64,000 nucleotides of DNA from NCBI GenBank assembly GCA_963921425.1, contig OY992839.1, positions 9,155,409 to 9,219,408 of the forward strand, read 5' to 3'. The position numbers and the translations under genes were made by a program. Shown piece after piece: positions 51,401-60,669 of this stretch (positions are counted from its first letter, which is position 1; every line of letters starts with the position of its first letter). The notes under the pieces are model-generated. The model did no database searches. It was given only the letters and a program-made list of their open reading frames with translations, and was not told where the DNA came from. The DNA is from Dryas octopetala (Eukaryota; Streptophyta; Magnoliopsida; Rosales; Rosaceae).

Positions 51401-54185
51401 GCAAAACTCACTTAATTAATCCTGCATCTGCCATCTGATACTGAGTTTGCTGAAGATTTAGTCTAAAGTCAAATCGGGCTTTGGACACATTCAAGCATCT
51501 GACTTTATGCCTCAATGATAATATAATCACCTCTTCCAAGTTCCAACCATATTATTGAAGCTTTTTTCTATTTTTATAATTAAAAAAAAAAAAACATTAT
51601 CTACCCCTTAAATATGTCAATCCATTACAAAGTTTCTTCAACTAATGTTCACAAGAGTATCTTGAGCGATATATTTGAGTATTTGACCATCTTTGGGTTT
51701 TTATTTTTTTTCTGTAATCTATATCTCTCAAAATAGTTTAACAATTTATTGTGAGTGCCAAATTTGAATGAGGGAACCTGTGCCAAATTTGAATGAGGGA
51801 ACCTCTTACAAAGTCATAGTCCACCCATTCTACCATTAGCTTTAACATCATAAAGACTTTGGATGAACAAGTAGTTGTTGCTAGAAATCAACTTTTGCAA
51901 ATTCCTAAACGGTTTTAACTTTTAATGTTGCACGGAAGGTCCCCAAATAATCACACCATTAAATTACTGCTCTTATTGAGGAAATGTTACCATCTAAAAA
52001 ACAAAATATATATGAATATGTATATGTATGTATGCATGCACGTATATATATATATATATATATATATCCATCTCAAACAAACAACTAAACATATGCTATA
52101 AGTCACAACTTACTGACTTGAAACAAAGCATAGGAAATTACAAAAACCTGATTGCATGGAGAATAAAAGGAAAATGTAAGGGAAAGAATTGAAACATGAC
52201 AAGAGGTAACTCTAAAATTACCTGTGCACAAGGGGTGGATTGCTTTCATGATGCAGATAGGAGAGACCCTCTGCCGCGCCTAATGCAATCTTCAATCTCG
52301 TTATCCAATCCAATGACTGCAAACTATCATCCTCTGTGTTGGTTTTCTTGTACAAAGAACTTGATAAGTCCCCATTTGGCATATATTTGTAAACTAGGAA
52401 CTTCTCGTTCTCATTCTCTAAACAGTGTCCTAAAAGGGGAACAAATCTTGTATGTGACACCTTACTAAAGAACTCCAATTCGAGTAGGTATGATTCCTTC
52501 TTAATCGAGCGCAAATCAATCTTTTTAATGACCACAGGGATCCCATTTTCCAAGACACCCCTGAAGAGATCCCCTGAGCGGCCATGCTTGAACAAATTTG
52601 TATCACTGAAGTCACCAGTGGCTTGGAGCAGCTGCTGATATGTGAATGCATCTCCTACACTAGAAAAGTTAATTGATGCTCCAGGTGGTGGTGGACTGCT
52701 GCCTGCAGGAACTGGTCCCACACCAACCCCTCTTTGATTTGTAGTGCCCGCCCTCTTACGTAAACATAGGAGTAGTACTACCAAAAATAACACTAAAATC
52801 GCAATCAAACCAACTCCCCCCAAAACTGCCGCCAATATGATGACCTTCTTATTGCTCTTCCCAGGAGGTTCTGCTGCAGGAGGTTGTGTAGAATTTGGTT
52901 GGCCAAAGTTATCAAAAGTCAAACCCCTATCAGCATAGAACGATGAACATTGTGCCAAAGTCCTCTGATTCTTCACATTTTGGAGACAATTGCTGTCAAG
53001 AGATGCATTAGTGATCACATAGCCTGGTACCCCACCTTCAAAATAGTTTCCCGAAAGATCAATAGCACTAAACCTTCCAAGAAAAGGTGTAAGACCTCCA
53101 TAAAACAAATTCTGAGAAATATTGAGTACTGCAGAAGTGGCATTAGCATTCGAGCTAGAATTGGGCAGCAGACCAGTGAAATTATTGTCTGACACATCAA
53201 GAAAACTCAATTTGGGCATTGACCACAGCACATTAGGAAGACCATCAGTGAAACCATTATTTCTCAGAACTATGACCTGCAACTGCGTTTGAGTTGGAAA
53301 CATATTGTCTGGCAAAGTCCCACTGAGCAAATTGTCTGCAACAATCATTCTCTGCAAGCTCCTTAACCCCCTCAAATCTGAAGGCAAGGACCCGACCAAT
53401 ATATTGGCGCTGAGATCAAGGTCAACCAAACTACCAAGGTCCCCAAGTTGAGCAGGTATGGGAGAAGACAACATGTTGCTTGAAAGATTCAAATACTGAA
53501 GCTTTGAAAGGGTCCCAATGCCCGGAGGAATCGACTCGGATAAGTAATTCCCAGAAATGTCAAGAACAGAAAGATTCCCAAGATTGCCAAAAGACTGAGG
53601 AATGGATCCAGTAAGCCGATTTCGCGAAAGATCAAGAACCGAAAGGCGTACCAACTGGCCCAAACTAGCAGGAATTGTCCCAGTAAGGTTATTATGAGAC
53701 AAATACAGGCTAGTCAGATTGGTTGAATTTCCAAGACTGGATGGAATAGGACCATTTACAGAACAAGAAGTGAGATCAAGAACTTGCAGGGACACAAGGC
53801 TTTGGCCAAACCAGTCGGGAATGGAACCCGGAAGCAAGAAATTGGAGGCATTAAAGGAGAGCAAAAGGGTCAAATTGGCTAAAGCATCAACTACAAATTG
53901 TGGGTTTTGACTGCCAAGTCGGGTCCTTCTAAACCCAGAAATGTTAATCCCAACAACTGTACCATTCTGGCATTGGACACCCCTCCAGAGGAGGCAAGGG
54001 TCTGCCTTTCTGGGCCAGTCCCTGCTCCTCAACCCTAAGGACGATCTGAGCTCAAACAGAGCCACTCGCTCAGAGACTGAACCCAATGGCAGGCTCTGGT
54101 TCTGTTGCTCAAATGTGGGCTCAAGGAGCAACAAGACCATCAACAACAACAAGGCACAAGATGCTATTCTTTTCTGATCCACCAT
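48417..54185 (-). CDS. LRR receptor-like serine/threonine kinase, At2g16250-like (probable pseudokinase)
   Basis: Exons on the minus strand, 54185-52222, 50827-50699, 49748-49726 and 49036-48417, give 911 residues. A signal peptide (about 1-26) precedes an LRR N-terminal cap (DWPRKADPCLLWRGVQC), about ten LRRs (roughly 105-390), a transmembrane helix (about 448-475) and a kinase domain (about 520-815). Lys554 (VVIKK) and the HRD Asp656 are kept. The catalytic loop reads HRDVQASS, so its Lys is Gln658 and its Asn is Ser661, and the DFG motif is replaced by Ser674-Leu-Ser676. The nucleotide loop is weak (HGRSGDLFRG). The C-terminal tail is Ser/Gly-rich. The 23-nt exon 3 could end nine bases earlier at another donor. 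Ligand and partners are unknown. Confidence 0.92.
49655..49671. repeat. 17-base poly-C tract
   Basis: In intron 3 of the receptor kinase, just downstream of the 23-nt exon. On the transcript it is a G run, which could form a quadruplex-like structure with the neighbouring G. Confidence 0.9.
51755..51804. repeat. 25-bp tandem duplication in receptor-kinase intron 1
   Basis: Two exact copies of gtgccaaatttgaatgaggg plus aacct. Confidence 0.95.
52043..52067. repeat. (TA)n microsatellite
   Basis: About twelve TA units, preceded by tatg/catg repeats, in intron 1 of the receptor kinase. Confidence 0.9.
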
Positions 54186-54491
54186 GGCTCATAATAAAGA
54201 TCCAACCATGCCCATCTTCTTCCTCTTTCTCTCAAACACGTACGTGTGTTGTTTGACTGCTATGGAACTCCCCAGAAGAATCACACATGCCCATTTCACA
54301 ACAATGCATTTTTTCTCTTTCTAAAAGTTCCCAACTTTCACTCTCTAAAAGGGAGGAGAAAAAGAAAACAGAGGCAGAAATGGAAGACTCTTACCTCAAA
54401 TTCACACGCTTTTGAATCTTTCACTACATACTGTTGTTGGGTTAGAGAATAGAGAGGCAGACAAATCTGTTTCCACTTTCTTTGCTCCCCT

Positions 54492-54497
<6 letters not shown>

Positions 54498-54557
<60 letters not shown>
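54498..54557. repeat. (CT)n microsatellite, about 30 units
   Basis: Uninterrupted CT run; reads GA in the sense of the receptor-kinase transcript. Confidence 0.97.
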
Positions 54558-54558
<1 letters not shown>

Positions 54559-54668
54559 AATCCTTCAGTTTCTTCGGTTGACAAATCAGAGAGACAGAAA
54601 GAAGAAGCAAAATACAAAAAATATATCGGAAAATGAAAAACTCATTAATTAATTAATAGTATAATTTT

Positions 54669-54669
<1 letters not shown>

Positions 54670-54713
<44 letters not shown>
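54670..54713. repeat. (AG)n microsatellite, about 22 units
   Basis: Uninterrupted AG run, complementary to the CT run 112 bp to its left. Confidence 0.97.
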
Positions 54714-54715
<2 letters not shown>

Positions 54716-55000
54716 CAGAAAGTGGCCGGTCTGGTCAAGACTCAAGAAGCAGACTTTGGACTTCAACAAAAAAAAAAAAACGAGAAAACGAAGGCTTAAT
54801 TTTCTCTCTCTTTTTATTTTGTTTGTGTGTTTGAGGGGGATGACAGTGATGGAAAGCTGAAAGTGTGACTTGGGTCTGTACTCGGGTCGGGTCTGACACA
54901 CAGTGAAGCAGGTCCGGCGCCGGTTGTGGTAGTTTGACCTCCGGTAAACCCGCCCTTCCAGCTAAGACCCATCCACCATTTTCCTTTTTATTTTTTTGGT

Positions 55001-55600
55001 TTTCAGAGAAACAAAAAATGTGTAATTATTGTGACCCAACTGTTTAGGGAATTTACTGAAGATACCATTTTGGGTTTCTGATTTCTAGGCTGTCAAGCAT
55101 TGGAAATATGTGCCCATTAACAAAAATGGAAAACAGAGCACTCTGTTTGTGAAGACAGTCTCTCTTGGAAACAATGGGGTGGATTTGTGTAAAATGGAAA
55201 GTTGGTAGAGAAAGGAGTTAGTGTAAAATGCTGTGTACCTGATAGATTTTAATGGCTCTTTGCTGTACATGATCATTTTTTTGGGTAAGAGGAATGCTAG
55301 ATGATCACATTTTAAGACCATATTAATGAAAAAATCAAATTATTTGGTAGGTGGAGTTCACTCGTTTCTGAAATATTGTAACTTGTGGTCACTAATGGCA
55401 TTAGTGAACCATATAATGTGGTAATTGATACATAATACATTATTTGCTGCAAAATTTGGTACCCTAATGTAGCATAACAATGTTCAATAAAAAAAATGTA
55501 GCTTAAAAATGTGGCAATAATGTTAGGCTTGTCAAGTTTATTTATCAAATATTTGTGTCAGTGTATACATATCAATACTTTATTTGTTATAAACAATGAA
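55001..55600. other. intergenic, no gene seen
   Basis: AT-rich spacer. The short minus-strand frames at 55085-55548 have no recognisable domain. Confidence 0.45.
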
Positions 55601-56535
55601 TAAAATTTCGAGTTTCGAGGAAATTTCGATGAAAATTTCGACGGAAATTTCGAAGATTTTTAAATTTCGACAGAAATTAAACGGAAACGATGGAAATTAC
55701 TATCAAAATACGAAAATTTTGAATGAAACTTTACTATATGTTTATTTAACATATTATCTACTACATTGATAAAAAACATTGAAGAAACCAAATTATATAG
55801 TAAGTTTCATGTGATATAAGATGAATATAATGCGCGCTGAAGGTAAATACTATGAAATAAAATTAGTATAATGAATAAATAAAATTAATATATTCTTTAT
55901 ACTCTATAATATATACACTAAATTCTATATACTTTATAATCTATATTCTATATTATTTAAGATATCGTATAAGATATTAGGGTTTAGACCCTTTAGGATA
56001 TTTTTAATTATTTTTTATATAAAAAGGTATTAGAGTTTATTGGTTTAGAGTTTAAAAACAATTAAACGAAACCCCAAAACGACCAAATGAAATCTCAAAT
56101 CATTTTTTTTTTTCAATTGCCCAAAAACCTCAAACTAGGATATGATATATGATATATGATATTAGGGTTTAGGCTCTTTAGAGTATTTAAAATTATTTTT
56201 TATATAGAAATATATTAGAATTTACAAATTTAGGGTTTAAAAATAACTAAATGAAACTCCAAAAAGGTCAAATGAAAACCCAAACTTTTTTTTTTTTACA
56301 ATTGCCTAAAGACCCCAAACCCCAATCAACCCTAGACCTTTTAATTTTTTTTCTCTTTCTTACTTTTTTTTTTCTTTTTTTCTTCTTCTTTTTCATTCCT
56401 TCTTTTTCTTTTTTTCTTTTCTTTTTTTCTTCTTCTTTTTCTTTTTTTCCTTTCTTTTTTTTTTCTTCTTTTTCTTTCCTTTCTTCCCTTTCCTTTCCTT
56501 TCCCCCCGAGTCTCCAGCAAAACCTTCCACTGTGT

Positions 56536-56540
<5 letters not shown>

Positions 56541-56595
<55 letters not shown>
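56541..56595. repeat. (CT)n microsatellite, about 27 units
   Basis: Uninterrupted CT run inside the tttcga-ended element. Confidence 0.97.
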
Positions 56596-56597
<2 letters not shown>

Positions 56598-56638
56598 CAA
56601 TCCATCACCAACCCACCTCACCCTCACCACCTTCTCCC

Positions 56639-56880
56639 CCTACCGCGCCCCCCTGCCGCGTCCCCTACCGCGCCCCCCTGCCGCGTCCTTTACCGCGCCC
56701 CCCTGCCGCACCCCCTGCCGCGCCCCCTCCTCTTTCTCCCTCGATCTCCCTCCTGCCGCGCCCCCCGGCCACCCCCTGCCGCCGCCCCTCCTCTTTCTCC
56801 CCCGATCTCACCCCTGCCACCGCCCGCTCCTCTTCTCCCTCGATCTCCCCCCTGCCGCGCCCCCTGCCACCGCCCCATTT
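56639..56880. repeat. C-rich minisatellite
   Basis: Three near copies of taccgcgcccccctgccgcg (plus tccc-type filler) are followed by a longer unit, ctcctctttctccctcgatct with a ccctgccgcgcccc tail, repeated about three times. It is strongly C-biased on one strand in an otherwise AT-rich stretch. Confidence 0.9.
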
Positions 56881-57064
56881 GTCTTCCAAAACCATCTTTT
56901 TCTCTCCAACCCAGCCTCCTCTCCAAAAACCCAAAATTTCAAAACCAGATCACCGGCGAAATTTCGAAAATTTCGCCGAAATTATACCGAAAATTTAACA
57001 CAACTTGGTTTCGATTTCGAACCCTCCCCAAATCGAAATTTCGCCGAAATTTTCGAAATTTAAA

Positions 57065-57394
57065 CCCTTAGTTATAAATGAATCAATTTCATAATGTACA
57101 AATTTAAAAAAATGATATTTTAATACATTATTTGGTGAATAAATCAGTGAGTATAGTAGTACCAAAAAAATTGTGATTATTTTTGCATTATTGTTTTTGT
57201 CGAGTTAGGATGACATATTCTTTTACAAATCTTGCCCCAACTACTGAAATAGTATCTCTCGTATATGATCATTTGATCTTATGTTTATATTTAAAATGAC
57301 ATTGTTTTGAATTTTAAGTATTAAATGTTTACATATAGAATTTTAGTACTTAGGATTTATATTGAAAAAATAATAATTATAAAGAGGAGCACTA
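57065..57394. other. short spacer, no gene seen
   Basis: AT-rich DNA between the C-rich element and the next MITE. Confidence 0.45.
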
Positions 57395-57780
57395 TAAAGC
57401 TAACTAGTTAACAAATTTAAACGAAGCTAACCATCTTTTTGGCTCATCACATGACTAATCTCATAATCTGAATCGTCCATTTTTTAGGTCTCACTTCAAA
57501 TATCATCATTGCAAATATCCAACCAAATTGTAAATCATGTAGTCATCTAACTATGATTAAATAAATAAATGAATACCGTTTTGGCATTTTCGATAATAGC
57601 ATATTAATGGTTGTTATTATAATCAAATAGCTAAATAACTTCCGATTTTGAAGATTTTTTACAAAAATAATATTTAAAGTGAGACCTAAAAAATGAACGA
57701 TTCAAATTATAAGATTACATCATATAGTGGATATAAAATGATGATTAGCTTCATATCAACTTGTTAATCAATTAGCTTTA
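57395..57780. mobile_element. 386-bp MITE with about 90-bp inverted ends
   Basis: The left arm starts taaagctaactagttaaca, and the right arm ends ttgttaatcaattagcttta, its imperfect inverse. Deeper in, gaatcgtccattttttaggt pairs with acctaaaaaatgaacgattc. The element is non-coding and ends only 20 bp before the next element starts. Confidence 0.75.
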
Positions 57781-57800
57781 GAACATTTTGTAAGAGAACA

Positions 57801-58735
57801 GTTTTGTTCACCCCCTTTAACTCAAGTGTATACTCATCTCTTTTTTAAAATACTAATATGTATTTAAAAAATTAACCATAGTTATTATATAATTTATATT
57901 ATATTTAATTATTAATCCAAATTCTCTTTATTTTTTATTTCCCTCTCTTTTTTTCTTTCTTTCTCTCTCTCCCTCTTCTTTTCTCTGCCCACTGCTAACC
58001 AGAAACTCAGTGAAAACCCATAATAAAGCATCTATGGAGTGTCTTAATTTTGATACTATGACCAAGCAGTCCGAATTGGACTGAGTTTTTTAATGCTTTA
58101 TTTTCTCTTAGCTGTGGAAAATGGATTCATGCAGTGGCAGCAATTTTATGATATGATCATTCTTTTATTTTTGTATAGGTCTGTGGACTTCTCTGTTTTT
58201 ACTTCAAAATATTTTCTGGTAGTAAATTGCTTTGTCTGATTTAAGTAGAAAGAGTCTTTTTACTAGTCATGGCGTCAAGATCTTGTACCAACCTTTTAGA
58301 GCTGGCATCTGGAGGCCTTTTTGGATATTCCTTGTACTCTGAGAACCCTTCCACGAGTGATGACTGTTCCTGGTATTATCTCTAACGTGAATGGTTATAG
58401 GCTTATAGCAATGATGATGGGGATTCAGATGCCACTTCATCTGGTTGTCGTGATCGGAAAAAAGTGGGTTTCTTTAATGCATTAATTGGTATGCAGTATG
58501 ATCAGAACAAAGCCACTTCATCGGGCTTTGTTCTGGGTTTTGACTGGGTTTCTGGTTAGGAGTGGGCGGAGGAAAAAAGAGGGAGAGGGAGAAAGAAAAG
58601 GTGGGGAATAAAGAATAAAGAGAATTCAGATTAATAATTAAATATAATATAATAATTTATGATTAATTTTTTAAATATATATTATTACTTTAGAAGGAAG
58701 GTGAGTATACTTGAGTTAAAGAATGTGAACAAAAC
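57801..58735 (+). mobile_element. foldback / Pack-MULE-like element carrying a TPS gene fragment
   Basis: Inverted arms of about 220 bp (57801-58020) and 202 bp (58534-58735) match along most of their length. The left arm starts gttttgttcac and the right ends gtgaacaaaac. Further matched parts are aattctctttatt with aataaagagaatt, and ctaaccagaaac with gtttctggttag. The 513-bp interior is mostly sequence from a trehalose-phosphate synthase gene. There is no transposase. Long inverted arms enclosing a host gene piece are typical of Mutator-like Pack elements. A clean 8-9 bp target duplication was not seen, so the class is inferred. Confidence 0.75.
58269..58497 (+). pseudogene. class II trehalose-6-phosphate synthase N-terminal fragment
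   Basis: The ATG at 58269 starts MASRSCTNLLELASGG, like the conserved M-SRSYTNLLDLASG start of plant class II TPS proteins (TPS7-10 type). After a frameshift near 58335 the homology resumes as RTLPRVMTVPGIISNVNGY and, after a further shift, as SNDDGDSDATSSGCRDRKK, again as in the family. Upstream, ttttgtatag|gtctgtgg looks like the end of a TPS leader intron, so genomic DNA rather than mRNA was probably taken up. It stops before the glycosyltransferase domain. Not functional as an enzyme. Confidence 0.8.
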
Positions 58736-59589
58736 TTTTTTATTTTTTTTTTGTAATTATATATATCTAAAACAAAGTACTTTAAGACATAATTAGCACA
58801 GATGAACACCAACAAAATCAATTAAGAATTTGAATTCCTCTCACAAATACTAGTGAGTTGTTTATGTGGACTTCGATAATTTCAGTTGTTCATTTATGTG
58901 AATTTCAAGGCCGATTCCATCATCAATGATTAAGCATCATTGGTACGTGCATGAACGTTTGAAATGCTAGAGAATACAATGAATTTTACTTGGCTTAGGT
59001 GTATAACAGATATGATGACAATTATGATGATTTTTAAGTTTGGTGATATTTTGGTAACTACACAACTATTTGAACATTATTTTGGGTTTCTTTGTTTTAC
59101 ATACAGAAGCACGGGACAAATTAATATGCAATATGGTAAAGTGGCAATTCCAATTTATGTAATTTACTAAAAAAGCCATTTTAGAGCTACACAAACAAAA
59201 TTAAAAAAAAAAACTCACCTAAAAAGTTTGAATGATCAATAGGTCCACTTTATACAAATCAATCTACGTTATGTTTTTTTCATGATTTTTTTTTAAAAAA
59301 ATAATAAGCAAATTGCCTATGTCGCATTGTCCGGCCATGTCACTGTCAATGATTGCCATTGTCACACAGTGACAATTAATAGAGTATTTTTACAATTTAA
59401 ATAGTTACTCACTATCCTACAGTGACAATGATTGCAACGGCCAAACATAAGCAATTAATAGAATGTTTTGTGCATTTTAAATTGTTATTGTCGCATAGTG
59501 ACAATGATTACCCAACTGTTAACTGACCCAACCCAACTAGCAACACATTTCACTTAGGCCTAACTGCAGTGATCTTAAGAGATGATGCA
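58736..59589. other. intergenic with diverged ~80-bp repeats
   Basis: No gene is recognised. Around 59330-59510, segments built of cagtgacaatgattgc(a/c), caattaatagaat and caatttaaatagtta recur two to three times at roughly 80-bp spacing. Confidence 0.5.
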
Positions 59590-59757
59590 CCACATTTCTC
59601 AAGGCAACCTATTGCATAAAAGAAGCCCATTGCCCATCATAGCCAATATCAAAATCAATAACATGCACATGATTAAAGCCTTCCACAGCTTCAAGGATGG
59701 CTGAGATGAGATCCTTACCCTGCCAGCAGAGAACAAGCGAAGATCTCTCTACTGCCC
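59590..59757 (-). pseudogene. permuted GRAS (HAM/SCL6-type) gene fragment
   Basis: One minus-strand frame reads SSLVLCWQGKDLISA, the usual C-terminal motif of HAIRY MERISTEM-type GRAS regulators. It runs directly into ILEAVEGFNHVHVIDFDIGY and DGQWASFMQ, the VHIID region, which in intact proteins lies far upstream of the C-terminus. A TAG replaces the Glu codon after FMQ, and homology continues as VALRN. The order is therefore permuted and the frame broken. No further GRAS sequence was found. Confidence 0.7.
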
Positions 59758-59779
59758 CATTCGACCCTAAACCCGTTTA

Positions 59780-59998
59780 CTAGCCCCCTAACCTGATCAG
59801 AACAACGATGTCGTCTCTGCCATTAAGAACTAGAGGGAAGGTCCACACGCGGTCGTCGTCATTGGAAGGTGAAGGTGAAGGCGTGGCAGAGAACTCGCAC
59901 AAGGCGTGTTCTGACGCGTCGATGTTGCTAACGAAGTTGGCTTTGGCCAGGAGGACCGGCTTAGTACCAGTTTTTTGCAACCGGGCCATATAACACAA
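59780..59998 (-). other. unassigned open frame beside the GRAS fragment
   Basis: About 72 codons, including KPVLLAKANFVSNIDASEHA and DRVWTFPLVLNGRDD, ending in a stop 20 bp before the GRAS piece. Composition is protein-like and GC-richer than its surroundings, but I recognise no family. It could be another captured fragment. Confidence 0.3.
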
Positions 59999-60239
59999 TG
60001 GGTTCTAGATATGGGTTTTTTTTTTTTTTTTTATTTTAAAACCATCCAATTTTTGTACTACACTCTAGCTAAGCGAGTTAGATTAGGTATGAATTATTCT
60101 TTTGAATGATTCTAGCCATGCATCAAGCACATAAATTTTAGGGAAATTTTATATAATAACTATTTTAATTAGGGCCTTACTTTTTTTAGTGGGAAAACTC
60201 TTACATTTCATAACTCTTTGGCCATTTTCAAACAAAAAT

Positions 60240-60330
60240 ACCCCTCAAGACTTGTTACATCACTATCTAAAGTGGATGTAGCACCATCTAAAGTGGTTGT
60301 AGCCTTATCTAAAGTGGCTATAGCTAGTTC
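60240..60330. repeat. 21-bp tandem repeat
   Basis: Three to four units of tatctaaagtgg(a/t/c)tgtagc(a/c)c-type sequence. On the minus strand it translates as a TTLD(G/K)AT-like repeat, which is not taken as a gene. Confidence 0.8.
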
Positions 60331-60483
60331 ATCTTTTAACCCAGATCTATAATCTCTCACTACACCAGATCTATAAACTCCTACAGTACCAGAAACTTTG
60401 ATCAAAACAGAGAGCAATCAACACCGTATTTAGAAACCAAATCTCTAAAGCATTGTAAAATAATTTCAACTGTCTGAGATTCA

Positions 60484-60669
60484 ATGGTGTCCTCACTAAC
60501 CCTTCGTCGACTTTTGACCTCTAACCTTCTCCCCAAGTCTCTTTCGGCCTCGATCTGCCTAATCGCCACCACAACGCTCTCCGCTTCGTCCAGGTTCTTC
60601 AACTCCCACATCGCCGCTCACCGTCATGATGAAGATGACAGCGAAAAAGACTTCGACTTCGATTCCTAG
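60484..60669 (+). pseudogene. possible small heat-shock protein presequence fragment
   Basis: An ATG frame of 61 codons, starting MVSSLTLRRLLTSNLLPKSL and continuing to SSRFFNSHIA, ends in an acidic stretch (HDEDDSEKDFDFDS). The layout resembles the mitochondrial presequence and N-terminal arm of plant HSP22/23.6-type small heat-shock proteins (M-SSLALRR-LSS ... SR-FNTNA). There is no alpha-crystallin domain downstream, where several stops follow. The family link is tentative. Confidence 0.4.

Larger units (their letters stand above)
54186..55000 (-). promoter_or_regulatory. receptor-kinase upstream region with paired CT/AG microsatellites
   Basis: Upstream of the minus-strand ATG at 54185. 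A 12-bp perfect palindrome, acacgtacgtgt, lies at 54236-54247, about 50 bp from the ATG. A (CT)n run (54498-54557) and an (AG)n run (54670-54713) face each other across about 112 bp. GA/CT tracts are common in plant core promoters and leaders. No clear TATA box was placed. Confidence 0.5.
55604..57064. mobile_element. about 1.46-kb repetitive element with tttcga-rich ends and a C-rich core
   Basis: The left end is a run of aaatttcga(t/c)gaaaatttcg-type units (55604-55690), and the right end is built of the inverse kind, aatttcgccgaaattttcga (56955-57061). Between them lie AT-rich DNA with two copies of atatgatattagggtttag-like sequence, a long polypyrimidine tract (56340-56510), a CT microsatellite and a C-rich minisatellite. 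The 270- and 179-codon frames on the plus strand and the GR/GE-rich ones on the minus strand are low-complexity translations. Class is uncertain; the ends suggest a non-autonomous inverted-repeat element. Confidence 0.55.

Noticed and set aside
52196..54177. Plus-strand frames opposite the receptor kinase
   Set aside because: Antisense shadows of a long LRR exon with no family resemblance.
56251..57071. Long plus-strand frames (270 and 179 codons) and GR/GE-rich minus-strand frames
   Set aside because: They translate polypyrimidine, CT and C-rich repeats; composition is low-complexity and no domain is present.
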